A stretch of DNA of 64,000 nt from assembly GCA_902806175.1 (NCBI GenBank), contig CADCVQ010000081.1:1-64000 (forward strand). The letters are read 5' to 3'. Origin of the DNA: an uncultured Solirubrobacteraceae bacterium (GTDB taxonomy: Bacteria; Actinomycetota; Thermoleophilia; Solirubrobacterales; Solirubrobacteraceae). This document shows, piece by piece, positions 32,231-40,746 of the stretch. The notes under the pieces are model-generated. The model did not search any database. It was not told the origin of the DNA and worked only from the letters and a program-made list of their open reading frames with translations. Every line of letters starts with the position of its first letter. Position 1 is the stretch's first letter. A program made the position numbers and the translations under genes.

Positions 32231-32449
32231 GTGGCCGTGGAGCTCCTCATCGGGCTGGGCATCTGGGTGGTGGTCTGCCTGCTGGTCGTCGCGCTGTGCA
32301 TGATGGCCGGCCGCGCCGACGCCCGCCGGGGCAAGCCCCCGGGCGCCGGCCGCGCGCCGCTGCAACGCGGCGACTGCGCCGCGCCGAGCGCGTGCGCCGG
32401 TCACGAGCAGCGACGCGTTCGCCGCCGGCCTCCGCGCGCGATCAGGTAG
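32231..32449 (+). CDS. Small single-pass membrane protein, function unknown
   Basis: A 72-residue protein with one clear membrane segment at residues 4-26 (LLIGLGIWVVVCLLVVAL) followed by a basic, Ala/Arg-rich tail with two CA(x)n cysteines. Start is the GTG at 32231. No family is recognised and the tail has little conservation signal, so it may be shorter than drawn. It is divergent from purF across the direct-repeat region. Confidence 0.5.
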   Translation: MAVELLIGLGIWVVVCLLVVALCMMAGRADARRGKPPGAGRAPLQRGDCAAPSACAGHEQRRVRRRPPRAIR

Positions 32450-32488
32450 CCACGTTTGCCCGGCGGCGCTGCGTGGAACACGCGCGTC

Positions 32489-32626
32489 GTGCAAACCGAG
32501 TCACAACAATACGACCCTGAAGAGGATCCCGACACGGGAACCGCCACGACGCCCGAGGAGGTCGAGCGCGACGCCGATCGCGACCAGGCCGAGGGTGGCC
32601 AGGAAACCGAAGAAACCGCCGAGTAG
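32489..32626 (+). CDS. Small acidic protein, function unknown
   Basis: A 45-residue, strongly acidic protein (Glu and Asp make up about 40 percent) with no Leu, Ile, Phe or Met after the start, so it is probably disordered. The frame runs from GTG 32489 to TAG 32626 with third-position G/C use like real genes. It ends 27 nt before the convergent purL stop. It could be an acidic tail-type regulator or a ubiquitin-like tag substrate; both are guesses. Confidence 0.5.
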   Translation: MQTESQQYDPEEDPDTGTATTPEEVERDADRDQAEGGQETEETAE

Positions 32627-32653
32627 GCCTACGCGGGCCAGCGGACGGGTCCA

Positions 32654-34840
32654 CTACGGAAAGAGCTGTCCCAGCGAGCTGTGCGCCGCACGCAGCTCAT
32701 CGAGCCCGATGTCGATCCGCAGCCCGCCGCACGTCACGTCGAGCGACGCGCCGCCGACGGTGCCGAGCAGCGCCAGCGCCACCCGCTCGCCCAGCGCGCG
32801 CAGCGCCTCCGACGAGCCCGACAGCACGAACCCGCTGCCCGGCGACTCGCCGAACAGCGCCCGCAGCACGTCCTCGTCGCTGCCCAGCTCGAGCTTCGCG
32901 CCGACGGCGCCGCCCAGGCAGGACTCCGCCACCGCCACGAGCACACCGCCCTCGGCGACATCGTGCGCGCTGGACAGCGCGCCGCCCCGCACCGCATCGC
33001 GAATCGCCTCCTGCGCCGCGCGCACCGCGCTGACGTCGATCTCGGGCAGGCCCACCGGCAGCTCGTCGCCGCGCAGCTTGGCGAGCTCCGAGCCCGGCAG
33101 CGCCGGCCGAAACGGGCCCGCCAGCGCGACGCTGTCTCCCGCGCGCGCGAAGCCCGAGCGCCCGGCGCGCGCGACGTCGGGCAGTTCGCCGACCATCCCG
33201 ACGACCGGCGTCGGATAGATCGGGCCGTCGCCGCTCTCGTTGTACAGCGAGACGTTGCCGCCGACGACCGGCACGTCGAACGCGCGGCAGGCGTCGCCCA
33301 GCCCGCGGATCGCCTCGGTCAGCTGCCAGGCGATGTGCGGCTTCTCCGGGTTGCCGAAGTTCAGGCAGTTCGTCAGTCCCAGCGGCTCGGCGCCCGCGCA
33401 GGCGAGGTTCGCGGTGCACTCGAGCACCGCCTCGATCGCGCCGGTGTACGGGTCGCAGGCCACGCGGCGGCCGCTGCCGTCGATCGAGATCGCGATCCCG
33501 CGCGGCGACTGCGGCAGCGCGAGCACCGCGGCGTCGGCCTGTTCGGGGCGGCGCACGGTGCGCGACTGCACAAGCCAGTCGTACTGCTGAAAGAGCGCCA
33601 GGCGCGAGGCGATGTTCGGTGACGCCAGGAGCGCCAGCAGCGTCACCCCCGGATCGCTCACGTCGTGTTCGAGCATCCGCGCGGGCGCCGGGTAGAGCCC
33701 CGCCGCCGGCGCCTGCACCACGAGGTCATACAGCGGGCAGTCGTCGACCAGGGCGGGCACCGGCATGTCAGCGACGAGCTCGTCGCCGACGAAGACGCGC
33801 AGCGCGCGCGTGTCCGTCACCGAGCCGATCGCGTCGCCGTTGACCTCCCACTTCTCGCAGATCGCCAAGACCTCGTCGAGCTGCGACGGCTCGACGACGC
33901 AGAGCATCCGCTCCTGCGACTCGGAGACCATGATCTCCCACGGCTCCATCCCCGCCTCGCGGAGCGCAACGAGGCCGACGTCGATGTCCAGGCCGACCTC
34001 GCCCTTGGACGCCATCTCCGCCGAGGACGACGACAGCCCCGCAGCGCCGAGGTCCTGCAACGCGACCAGCAGCCCGCGCTCGAGCAGTTCGAGCGAGCAC
34101 TCCATGACCTTCTTCTCGGCGAACGGATCGCCGACCTGCACCGTCGGGCGCTTGTCCGCGTCGGCCGCACCGAGCTCCGCCGACGCCAGCACGGAGGCGC
34201 CGCCGATCCCGTCGCGCCCCGTCGAAGCGCCGAACAGCACGAGCACGTTGCCGATGCCGGTCGCCGCGCTGCGCATCAGCGCTTCGCCGCGCGCGAGGCC
34301 GAGAGCCATCGCGTTGACCAGGCAGTTCTGCTCGTAGGGGCCCTCGAAATAGACCTCGCCGCCGATCGTCGGCACGCCGATCGAGTTTCCGTAGTGGCCG
34401 ATCCCGCCGACGGCATGCTCGAGCAGGTAGCGCGAACGCGGGGAGGAGGGCTCGCCGAAGCGCAGCGAGTCCAGCACGGCGATCGGTCGCGCGCCGATTG
34501 CGAAGATGTCGCGCAGGATCCCGCCGACGCCGGTCGCCGCGCCCTGAAACGGCTCGACCGCCGACGGGTGGTTGTGCGACTCGACCTTGAAGGCGATCAC
34601 CCAGCCGTCGCCGACATCGACCGCGCCGGCGTTCTCACCGGGCCCCAGTGCCAGCCGCGGCCCCTCGGTGGGCAACGCGCGCAGCAGCTTCTTGGAGTGC
34701 TTGTAGGCGCAGTGCTCGCTCCACATGAGCGAGAACACCGCCAGCTCGACGCCGTTGGGCTCGCGCCCGATCTTCTCGACGATCAGCCCGAACTCGTCCG
34801 CCGTCAGCCCGAGGGCGACGGCCTGGTCAACCGTGGGCAT
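32654..34840 (-). CDS. purL: Phosphoribosylformylglycinamidine synthase, large subunit
   Basis: The ATP-using synthetase subunit of the three-part FGAM synthase that acts with PurQ and PurS. At 728 residues it is the small, single-chain PurL type. Seen: the N-terminal [56 protein letters not shown], and in the second half [11 protein letters not shown] and [10 protein letters not shown]. The ATG at 34840 overlaps the end of purQ by 14 nt, so the two are coupled. Confidence 0.96.
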   Translation of the reverse strand: MPTVDQAVALGLTADEFGLIVEKIGREPNGVELAVFSLMWSEHCAYKHSKKLLRALPTEGPRLALGPGENAGAVDVGDGWVIAFKVESHNHPSAVEPFQGAATGVGGILRDIFAIGARPIAVLDSLRFGEPSSPRSRYLLEHAVGGIGHYGNSIGVPTIGGEVYFEGPYEQNCLVNAMALGLARGEALMRSAATGIGNVLVLFGASTGRDGIGGASVLASAELGAADADKRPTVQVGDPFAEKKVMECSLELLERGLLVALQDLGAAGLSSSSAEMASKGEVGLDIDVGLVALREAGMEPWEIMVSESQERMLCVVEPSQLDEVLAICEKWEVNGDAIGSVTDTRALRVFVGDELVADMPVPALVDDCPLYDLVVQAPAAGLYPAPARMLEHDVSDPGVTLLALLASPNIASRLALFQQYDWLVQSRTVRRPEQADAAVLALPQSPRGIAISIDGSGRRVACDPYTGAIEAVLECTANLACAGAEPLGLTNCLNFGNPEKPHIAWQLTEAIRGLGDACRAFDVPVVGGNVSLYNESGDGPIYPTPVVGMVGELPDVARAGRSGFARAGDSVALAGPFRPALPGSELAKLRGDELPVGLPEIDVSAVRAAQEAIRDAVRGGALSSAHDVAEGGVLVAVAESCLGGAVGAKLELGSDEDVLRALFGESPGSGFVLSGSSEALRALGERVALALLGTVGGASLDVTCGGLRIDIGLDELRAAHSSLGQLFP

Positions 34841-35495
34841 GGGCCATCGAGGTGAAGATCTTCAGCCCGTCCTCCGAGCCGGTCAACGGATCGACGGCGT
34901 GTTCGGGATGTGGCATGAGGCCGAAGACGTTGCCGGCCTCGTTGCAGACGCCGGCGATGTCGTTGCTCGACCCGTTCGGGTTGCCGTCGTGGGCGTACTT
35001 CATGACGATCTGGCCGCCGGCCTGCATCGACGTGAGCTGCTCGGGCGGCGCGTAGTAGCGCCCGCTCGTGTGCTTGACGGGGATCGACAGGATCTCGCCG
35101 TCGGCCATGTCGGCGGTGAACGGCATGGTCGCGCGGGCTATCTCGACGTTCACCTGCCGGCACACGAAGCGCAAGCCGACGTTCGGAAGCAGCGCGCCCG
35201 GCAGCAGCCCCGCCTCGCACAGCACCTGAAAGCCGTTGCAGATCCCGAGCACGAGCCCGCCCTCCTTCGAGAAGCGGATGACCGACTCCATCACCGGTGA
35301 GAAGCGCGCGATCGCGCCGACGCGCAGGTAGTCGCCGTAGGAGAAGCCGCCCGGGACGACGACGGCCTCGACGCCGTGCAGGTCGCGGTCGCCGTGCCAC
35401 AACAGCTGCGCCGAGGCGCCGGGCACGCGCTCGCAGGCCAGCAGCGCGTCGACCTCGTCGCAGGAGCCGGGAAAGCGGACGACGCCGAACCTCAT
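34827..35495 (-). CDS. purQ: Phosphoribosylformylglycinamidine synthase, glutaminase subunit
   Basis: Class I glutamine amidotransferase that supplies ammonia to PurL. The 222-residue length is usual. Seen: [24 protein letters not shown], nucleophile Cys in [10 protein letters not shown], and the His-Glu pair in MPHPEHA. Its ATG overlaps the stop of the toxin gene upstream (ATGA at 35492-35495), so translation of purQ may depend on that of the toxin. Confidence 0.96.
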   Translation of the reverse strand: MRFGVVRFPGSCDEVDALLACERVPGASAQLLWHGDRDLHGVEAVVVPGGFSYGDYLRVGAIARFSPVMESVIRFSKEGGLVLGICNGFQVLCEAGLLPGALLPNVGLRFVCRQVNVEIARATMPFTADMADGEILSIPVKHTSGRYYAPPEQLTSMQAGGQIVMKYAHDGNPNGSSNDIAGVCNEAGNVFGLMPHPEHAVDPLTGSEDGLKIFTSMAHAHG

Positions 35496-35938
35496 CCGGA
35501 TGACCGCGGCGACGGCACGACATGTTCGATCGCCGCGAATCGCGCGAAGTCGCGATCGAGCGACACGACCGCGCAGCTGTGTTCGAGGGCGATGGCGGCG
35601 ATGACAGCATCGGGCACGAGGTCGCCCGTCGCGCTGGCGTCCTCGCAGAGCCGACGCAGCAACTGGAGGTGCCGCGGGCCTGGCTCGAGCGCGAGGTGAC
35701 GGGGCTGGGCGCGTATCGCGTCGATGAAGGCGAACGCGTCCACCAGGGGAGTCGGGATCTTGAAGGCGCGCCGGCTCGTCACCAGCCGCAGGAACGACGT
35801 CCAGACGACGGCAGGCACCGAGAATGCCTGGCTCCCGCCGGCGACGTCGTCCAACCATCGTCGCAGCAGAGCGTGATGGGCATGGTCGTCGCGGTGTGCA
35901 CCAAGCACGACGTTGACGTCGAGGACGAGTCCGCTCAC
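35492..35938 (-). CDS. PIN-domain toxin, module 1 (VapC-like)
   Basis: A 148-residue PIN-domain RNase, predicted to cut RNA when freed from its antitoxin. Seen: the first acidic residue in [12 protein letters not shown], the [11 protein letters not shown] segment of a VapC subgroup, [15 protein letters not shown], and SLDRDFARF with the late Asp. It starts with a GTG overlapping the antitoxin stop and ends by overlapping the purQ start, so antitoxin, toxin and purQ form a single translational chain. PIN toxins of this kind usually target tRNA or rRNA; the target here is unknown. Confidence 0.88.
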   Translation of the reverse strand: MSGLVLDVNVVLGAHRDDHAHHALLRRWLDDVAGGSQAFSVPAVVWTSFLRLVTSRRAFKIPTPLVDAFAFIDAIRAQPRHLALEPGPRHLQLLRRLCEDASATGDLVPDAVIAAIALEHSCAVVSLDRDFARFAAIEHVVPSPRSSG

Positions 35939-36192
35939 CGCCGCTTGTCGAGCTCGACGCCCTCGTCGAGCAATTCGTAGATCGCCCGGTTGGATGTGAG
36001 ATCGACGCCAGGCTGAAGCCCACTGCCGCTTCTGAAGACCGGGATTGGAACGCGTTGGGCAGGCTCGTCTCTCAGCGCGAGTTCGCGCCGCAGCGCGTCC
36101 TCGACAAGCGCCCCGAGCGTCAATCCGCGCTCGCGCGCGCGCCGCTTCGCGCTCACCAGCAGTTCGTCCTGGATCGAGATCGTGGTGCGCAT
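35935..36192 (-). CDS. Ribbon-helix-helix antitoxin, module 1 (VapB-like)
   Basis: An 85-residue antitoxin. Residues 1-45 form a ribbon-helix-helix DNA-binding region: [19 protein letters not shown], then [16 protein letters not shown]. The C-terminal half, ending [12 protein letters not shown], should wrap the toxin. The ATG at 36192 is 7 nt past a TAGCCT -10 and inside a palindrome, so autoregulation at a leaderless promoter is likely. It lies 27 nt after the purS stop. Confidence 0.88.
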   Translation of the reverse strand: MRTTISIQDELLVSAKRRARERGLTLGALVEDALRRELALRDEPAQRVPIPVFRSGSGLQPGVDLTSNRAIYELLDEGVELDKRR

Positions 36193-36222
36193 GATGCACA
36201 GGCTAACGCATCACGTGCATCA
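36192..36222 (-). promoter_or_regulatory. Promoter and operator of the module 1 antitoxin
   Basis: TGATGCAC (36192-36199) and GTGCATCA (36215-36222) form an 8-bp perfect inverted repeat. Between them lies TAGCCT on the minus strand (36205-36200), 7 nt before the antitoxin ATG. The right arm overlaps the purS stop codon. This is the layout of an autoregulated antitoxin promoter that also can drive purQ and purL. Confidence 0.6.
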
Positions 36223-36453
36223 CGCCTCGTCGGAGACGATCTCGAACTCCTCGATCAACGGGTTCGCGAGCAGCTTCTCGCACATCGCGGGAAGCTGGGT
36301 CGGATCCTCGATGTCGAGCTCGATCAGCCGGCCGACATGGACGTTGGTGACGCCCTCGAAGCCGAGCGCCGGAAGCGCGCGCTGCACCGCGACGCCCTGC
36401 GGGTCCAGGATGCCGGCCTTCGGGCGGACCAAGACGCGCGCGCGCGTACTCAA
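36220..36453 (-). CDS. purS: Phosphoribosylformylglycinamidine synthase, small subunit
   Basis: A 77-residue subunit that helps bind PurQ to PurL. Seen: ARVLVRPKAGILDPQGVAVQ, GFEGVTNVHVGRLIELDI, and the final CEKLLANPLIEEFEI, all typical of PurS. The start is a TTG at 36453 whose last bases overlap the purC stop (TTGA). The longer open frame upstream is antisense-like noise inside purC. Confidence 0.92.
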   Translation of the reverse strand: MSTRARVLVRPKAGILDPQGVAVQRALPALGFEGVTNVHVGRLIELDIEDPTQLPAMCEKLLANPLIEEFEIVSDEA

Positions 36454-37331
36454 GGCGCCACCCGCGCCAGCCAATCGTCGAAGCGCTGGCCGGTGATCTT
36501 CTCGTAGGCCTCGACGTAGCGCTGGCGCGTGCCGGCGACGACGTCGTCGGGGATCGCGGGCGCGGGCGGCTGCTTGTCCCAGCCGGTGCCGGCCGCCCAG
36601 TCGCGCACGTATTGCTTGTCGAAGCTCGGCTGCCCGCGCCCGATCTTGTACTGGTCCTCGGGCCAGAAGCGCGACGAGTCGGGCGTGAGCACCTCGTCGC
36701 CGACGCGGATCACGCCGTCGGCGTCGCGGCCGAACTCGAACTTCGTGTCGGCGAGGATGACGCCGGCGCCGTAGGCGTGCTCGGCGGCAAACGAGTACAG
36801 CGCGATCGAGAGATCGCGCAGCTGCTCCATCACGGCGCGGTCGCCCACGATCTCGGCGGCACGGTCGAAGTCGATCGTCTCGTCGTGGCCGACGTCGGCC
36901 TTCGTCGACGGGGTGAAGATCGGCTCGGGCAGCTGCTGGGACTCGCTCAGCCCCGCCGGCAGCTCGATGCCCGCGACGGCGCCGGTCGCCTGATAGTCCT
37001 TCCAGCCCGAGCCGCTGAGGTAGCCGCGCACGACGCACTCGACGGGCAGCATGTCGAGCTTCATGACGTTCAGCGCGCGGCCGCGCGCCTCCTCGGGCAC
37101 GTCATCGGTCGTCGAGACGAGGTGGTTGGGCACGATCTCGGCGCTCTGCTCAAACCAGAACACCGACAGCGCGGTCAGCACCTTGCCCTTGTCGGGGATC
37201 GGCGTGGGGTGGACGACGTCGTACGTCGAGATCCGGTCGCTTGCGACCATCAGCAGGCGGTCGCCGAGGTCGTACATCTCCCTGACCTTGCCCGAGGCGA
37301 CGAGCGGCAGGTCGGCGAGGGTGGTGGTCAC
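36450..37331 (-). CDS. purC: SAICAR synthase
   Basis: Ligates aspartate to CAIR in purine synthesis. From GTG 37331 the product is 293 residues. Seen: GKVREMYDLG, RISTYDVVHPTPIPDKGKVLTALS, the VRGYLSGSGW loop, ADTKFEFG and LTPDSSRFWP. An ATG at 37406 would add 25 Pro/Ala-rich residues. I prefer the GTG because TAGCCT sits exactly 7 nt upstream, as for other leaderless starts here. It heads the minus-strand purC-purS-toxin module-purQ-purL run. Confidence 0.95.
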   Translation of the reverse strand: MTTTLADLPLVASGKVREMYDLGDRLLMVASDRISTYDVVHPTPIPDKGKVLTALSVFWFEQSAEIVPNHLVSTTDDVPEEARGRALNVMKLDMLPVECVVRGYLSGSGWKDYQATGAVAGIELPAGLSESQQLPEPIFTPSTKADVGHDETIDFDRAAEIVGDRAVMEQLRDLSIALYSFAAEHAYGAGVILADTKFEFGRDADGVIRVGDEVLTPDSSRFWPEDQYKIGRGQPSFDKQYVRDWAAGTGWDKQPPAPAIPDDVVAGTRQRYVEAYEKITGQRFDDWLARVAP

Positions 37332-37338
37332 GTGGCGC

Positions 37339-37344
37339 AGGCTA
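37339..37344 (-). promoter_or_regulatory. -10 element TAGCCT for purC
   Basis: Minus-strand TAGCCT with 7 nt to the GTG at 37331. The same hexamer serves the module 1 antitoxin at 36205-36200. Confidence 0.5.
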
Positions 37345-37422
37345 GCAACGGGGGCGGCGAGCGCGGGCGTCGACGGCGGCGCGGCCGCGGGCGGCTGCTT
37401 GGCCAATCTTGACCAACGCCGC

Positions 37423-37428
37423 TACCAT
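37423..37428 (+). promoter_or_regulatory. -10 element TACCAT for the Phd-type antitoxin
   Basis: TACCAT is 8 nt before the ATG at 37437. TTGGCC at 37399-37404 would be a -35 with an 18-nt spacer, and TTGGCCAA there is itself a palindrome that the antitoxin might bind. Confidence 0.45.
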
Positions 37429-37436
37429 CCTGACGG

Positions 37437-37685
37437 ATGCGCGTGAACGTGGGGCAGGCGAAGACCGACCTGTCGAAGCTGCTGGCCCGCGTCGAGGCGG
37501 GCGAGGACGTCGAGATCGCCCGCGATGGCGTTCCCGTTGCGCGCCTGGTACGGATCGATCCGTCGCCGGGTCCCGGGGCGCGCTTCCTCGCGGCCCGCGG
37601 ATCGCTCGCCGGGCGGATCTCGATCGCCGAGGACTTCGAGTTCACCGATGCCGAGATCGACGAGCTGCTCGACGAATCCACGTGA
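37437..37685 (+). CDS. Phd/YefM-family antitoxin, module 2
   Basis: An 82-residue antitoxin. Residues 1-50 show the Phd/YefM fold: VNVGQAKTDLSKLLARVEAGEDVEIARDG is the family core (N-terminal half) with VPVARLVRI closing the sheet. The acidic C-terminus (FTDAEIDELLDEST) is the likely toxin-binding arm. It is divergent from purC with 105 bp between start codons, and its stop overlaps the toxin start (GTGA). Confidence 0.9.
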   Translation: MRVNVGQAKTDLSKLLARVEAGEDVEIARDGVPVARLVRIDPSPGPGARFLAARGSLAGRISIAEDFEFTDAEIDELLDEST

Positions 37686-38062
37686 GGCTGCTGCTCGACA
37701 CGCACGTCGTGCTCTGGCAGCTGGAGGGCGCGCAGGCCATGGGCCCGCGAGCGCAGGAAGCGATCCAGCGTGCGACTGAGTTGCTCTTCAGTGTCGTCTC
37801 GTTCGCCGAGATCGGCATCAAGGCAGCAGTCGGGAGGCTCGTGGTGCCCGGCGACCTGCACCAGCAGATCGTGCACAGCGGCGTGCGGATCCTCGGCTTG
37901 GCGCCAGACCACGGACTCGCGGTCGGCGCGCTGCCGATGCACCATCGCGACCCGTTCGACAGGCTGCTGATCTCGCAGGCGCGTGCCGAGGATCTGACGC
38001 TGCTGAGCGCCGATGCGCGCATTCGCAACTACGACGTCGCGCTGATCGACGCGGGCAGCTGA
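37682..38062 (+). CDS. PIN-domain toxin, module 2
   Basis: A 126-residue PIN toxin of the subgroup that pairs with Phd/YefM antitoxins. Seen: LLLDTHVVLWQL with the first Asp, SVVSFAEIGIKAAVGRL with the Glu, and DPFDRLLISQA followed by LLSADARI with the last Asp residues. The GTG at 37682 overlaps the antitoxin stop by 4 nt. All four PIN acidic positions look intact, so it should be an active RNase. Confidence 0.9.
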   Translation: MRLLLDTHVVLWQLEGAQAMGPRAQEAIQRATELLFSVVSFAEIGIKAAVGRLVVPGDLHQQIVHSGVRILGLAPDHGLAVGALPMHHRDPFDRLLISQARAEDLTLLSADARIRNYDVALIDAGS

Positions 38063-38178
38063 CGAGCCAGGCGCGTTGCGATCGTCGGGCAGAGCGCGAG
38101 AGCACGCTGTTGCAGCACGGCCGCGTGAGATCTGCCCGCGGGCTTCCGTCTGCTCGGGCGGCTAGCGTCGGCGAGGCG

Positions 38179-40707
38179 ATGTCGCCTCCAGGACGCAACC
38201 GGCCCTGTCCCTGTGGGAGCGGGGTGAAGTACAAGAAATGCTGCGGTGCAGGTGAGCCTGTCCAACGCGGCGGCGCGCTCAAGCCGCGCTACGTGCCCGG
38301 CGCCGAGCGTGACCCGGACTACTGGCGCGCGCTCAAGGCCACGCGCAACAGGTTCGCCATGCCGCGCGTCGCGTGGGAGGATCCGCGCACGACGGCAGCG
38401 CTGCTCGGCCTGCCGCAGCGCCCTGGCTTCGATGCCCGCCGCGCGCCGGCCGACGAGGACTTCGACGCGCTGATCGCGCAGCTCGAACGCCGTGCGCGCG
38501 CCGGCGCCACCGACGTGTGGCTGCGCGGCGGCGCGGCCGGTGAGGAGCTCGTGTTCGCGTTCCCCGCCGACCAGGAGCTCAACGCCGCGATCAAGCGGCT
38601 GCCGCGCAGGCGCTTTGACTACGCCGACCGGACCTGGGTCGTTCCCGCCGTCCCCTCGTCGGCGGCAGCGCTGGACGCGCTGCTCGAGGACCATCCATGG
38701 CTGACGATCAGCGACGCCGTCGAGGACTGGCTCGACGCGCACGCCGGCGCGTGGGCGGCGCTGGCGACGGTCGTCGAGCACGAGCGCGCCCCGTGGTTCG
38801 TCGTGGACACGCTCTACGGTGAGGCGCCACAGGAACTGCTCGACGGCGCGGCACAGCTCGACCGTGGCGCGCTGCTGCTGCGCGCCGACGCGGTGACCGC
38901 TCGGCTGCTCGACGGGAACGCATCGATCGAATTCGATGCGCCGGCCGCGACGGCGCTGGCCGCGCTCATCGACGGCGGGCGCCCGTTCGGGGCCGCGCTT
39001 GGCGTCGGACACGACGAAGAGGGCGCAGAGCGCTTTGAGCTGCGCACGGACTGGCGGTTCGGCGCGGCGGACGAGTTCGCGCGGCTGCCGGAAGCGGGCG
39101 TCGCGTTCGAGCGTGAGGAGGCGTGCGCATTCACCATCCAGGCAGAGGTGCTCTGCCTGCCGGCCGACGCCGCGCTGGTTGCGCGGCTGCGCAAGCTGCT
39201 CGACGCGCACCCGGACGTCCACGTCGACGAGCACGCGGCCCAGCGACTGGACGCGCTCGAGGCGCAACGGGCACGCGCGGAGGCGACGATCGCCCTGTCG
39301 CTCGCCCACGACGCCGAGCTGCACGTCGACGGACTTGGCGGGGAGCTGCGCCCATTCCAGCGCGCGGCGGTGCGCTACGTGCTGGCGCAGCGGCGCACCT
39401 TCCTCGCCGACGAGCAGGGTCTGGGCAAGACGATCGAGGCGCTCGCCGCGCTGCAGGCCGACACGGCGTTCCCGGCGGTCGTCGTCTGCCCGGCGAGCAT
39501 GAAGCTCGTGTGGCAGCGCGAGTGCGAACGCTGGCTTCCGCGGCGCAGCGTCGCCGTCGTGCACGGTCGCTCGGCGCGCGGCTGGACCGACGGCGGCGCG
39601 AATCGAGCCGACATCGTCCTGTGCAACTACGACATCCTCGAGGCGCACGCGGAGCGCCTGGCGGGGCGCGAACTGCGAGCGGCGGTCTTCGACGAATCGC
39701 ACTACTGCAAGGACATCCGGCGCAAGCGCACGAAGGCGGCGATCGCGCTCGCCGAGCAGGTCGCCGACGACGGTCTGCGGCTCGCGCTGACGGGCACGCC
39801 GATCATCAACCGTCCGAACGACGTCGTGGCGCAGCTGCGGCTCGTCGGCCGCCTGCGGGACTTCGGCAGCGGCGCCGGTCTTGGGCGGCGCTACCGCGGC
39901 GCGCAGGCGCTGGACCGGTTGCACTGGAACCTGCGCGCGCACTGCTACGTGCGCCGCACGAAGGCCGACGTCCTGCCGCAGCTGCCGTCCAAGCGCTTCG
40001 CCAGCGTGCCGATCGAGCTCGACAACGCGGCGGAGTACCGGCTGGCCGAGGCGGACGTGATCGCCTGGCTGCGCACGCAGCCGCTGGATCTGCGCGTGCT
40101 CGAGGCGCGGGTCGCCGCTGCGCTGCGCGCCGAGCAGCTCGCGCGCCTGAACTACCTGCGCCGGCTCGCCGCCCGCGGCAAGCTGCGCGCGGCGATCGCC
40201 TGGATCGAGGACTTCAGCGCGTCGGGCGAGCCGCTGGTCGTGTTCGCCCATCACCGCGAGGTCCAGCGCGCGCTGGTCGAGCACTTCCCCGCCGCAGCGC
40301 ACGTGCTCGGCGACGACGATCTCGCCGCGCGAGCGGCCGCCGTCGACGACTTCCAGCGCCCCGATGGGCCGGCGCTCGTCGTCTGCTCGATGCGGGCCGC
40401 GTCGCAGGGGATCACGCTCGTGCGCGCGTCCAACGTCGCGTTCCTCGAACTCGACTGGACGCCGACGCGTCACGACCAGGCGGAGGATCGCTGCCATCGC
40501 ATCGGTCAGCACGACGCCGTGACCGCCTATTACCTGCTCGCGTCCGAGACGATCGACGAGCAGATGGCGTCCGTGCTGCAGCGCAAGCGGGGCGTGATCG
40601 ACGCCGTCACGGACGGGCGCCGGTCGGCCGATACAAGCGCGCTGGACGCCGTCGTCCAGGCGCTGCGCGAGCGGCCGGGCGAGCCGGCGCTGCGCGCTGC
40701 GGCCTGA
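38179..40707 (+). CDS. SNF2-family helicase with an N-terminal SEC-C zinc motif
   Basis: An 842-residue SMARCAL1/HepA-type DNA translocase. A SEC-C zinc motif lies at residues 7-23 (CPCGSGVKYKKCC). Residues 30-380 are a variable region containing blocks such as RFDYADRTWVVPAVP, which resemble a HARP-like strand-annealing module. The motor follows: GLGKT (about residue 417), DESHYCKD (DEAH-like), ALTGTPIINRP, and in the second half VCSMRAASQGITL and HRIGQ. SEC-C can bind zinc or a partner such as SecB or nucleic acid. The ATG at 38179 lies 10 nt after TAGCGT. It is flanked by pur genes and a toxin module, which gives no functional hint. Confidence 0.85.
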   Translation: MSPPGRNRPCPCGSGVKYKKCCGAGEPVQRGGALKPRYVPGAERDPDYWRALKATRNRFAMPRVAWEDPRTTAALLGLPQRPGFDARRAPADEDFDALIAQLERRARAGATDVWLRGGAAGEELVFAFPADQELNAAIKRLPRRRFDYADRTWVVPAVPSSAAALDALLEDHPWLTISDAVEDWLDAHAGAWAALATVVEHERAPWFVVDTLYGEAPQELLDGAAQLDRGALLLRADAVTARLLDGNASIEFDAPAATALAALIDGGRPFGAALGVGHDEEGAERFELRTDWRFGAADEFARLPEAGVAFEREEACAFTIQAEVLCLPADAALVARLRKLLDAHPDVHVDEHAAQRLDALEAQRARAEATIALSLAHDAELHVDGLGGELRPFQRAAVRYVLAQRRTFLADEQGLGKTIEALAALQADTAFPAVVVCPASMKLVWQRECERWLPRRSVAVVHGRSARGWTDGGANRADIVLCNYDILEAHAERLAGRELRAAVFDESHYCKDIRRKRTKAAIALAEQVADDGLRLALTGTPIINRPNDVVAQLRLVGRLRDFGSGAGLGRRYRGAQALDRLHWNLRAHCYVRRTKADVLPQLPSKRFASVPIELDNAAEYRLAEADVIAWLRTQPLDLRVLEARVAAALRAEQLARLNYLRRLAARGKLRAAIAWIEDFSASGEPLVVFAHHREVQRALVEHFPAAAHVLGDDDLAARAAAVDDFQRPDGPALVVCSMRAASQGITLVRASNVAFLELDWTPTRHDQAEDRCHRIGQHDAVTAYYLLASETIDEQMASVLQRKRGVIDAVTDGRRSADTSALDAVVQALRERPGEPALRAAA

Positions 40708-40746
40708 GCCGGAGCCGATCGATCCGCCGCCGCCGTCAGGGGCCGC

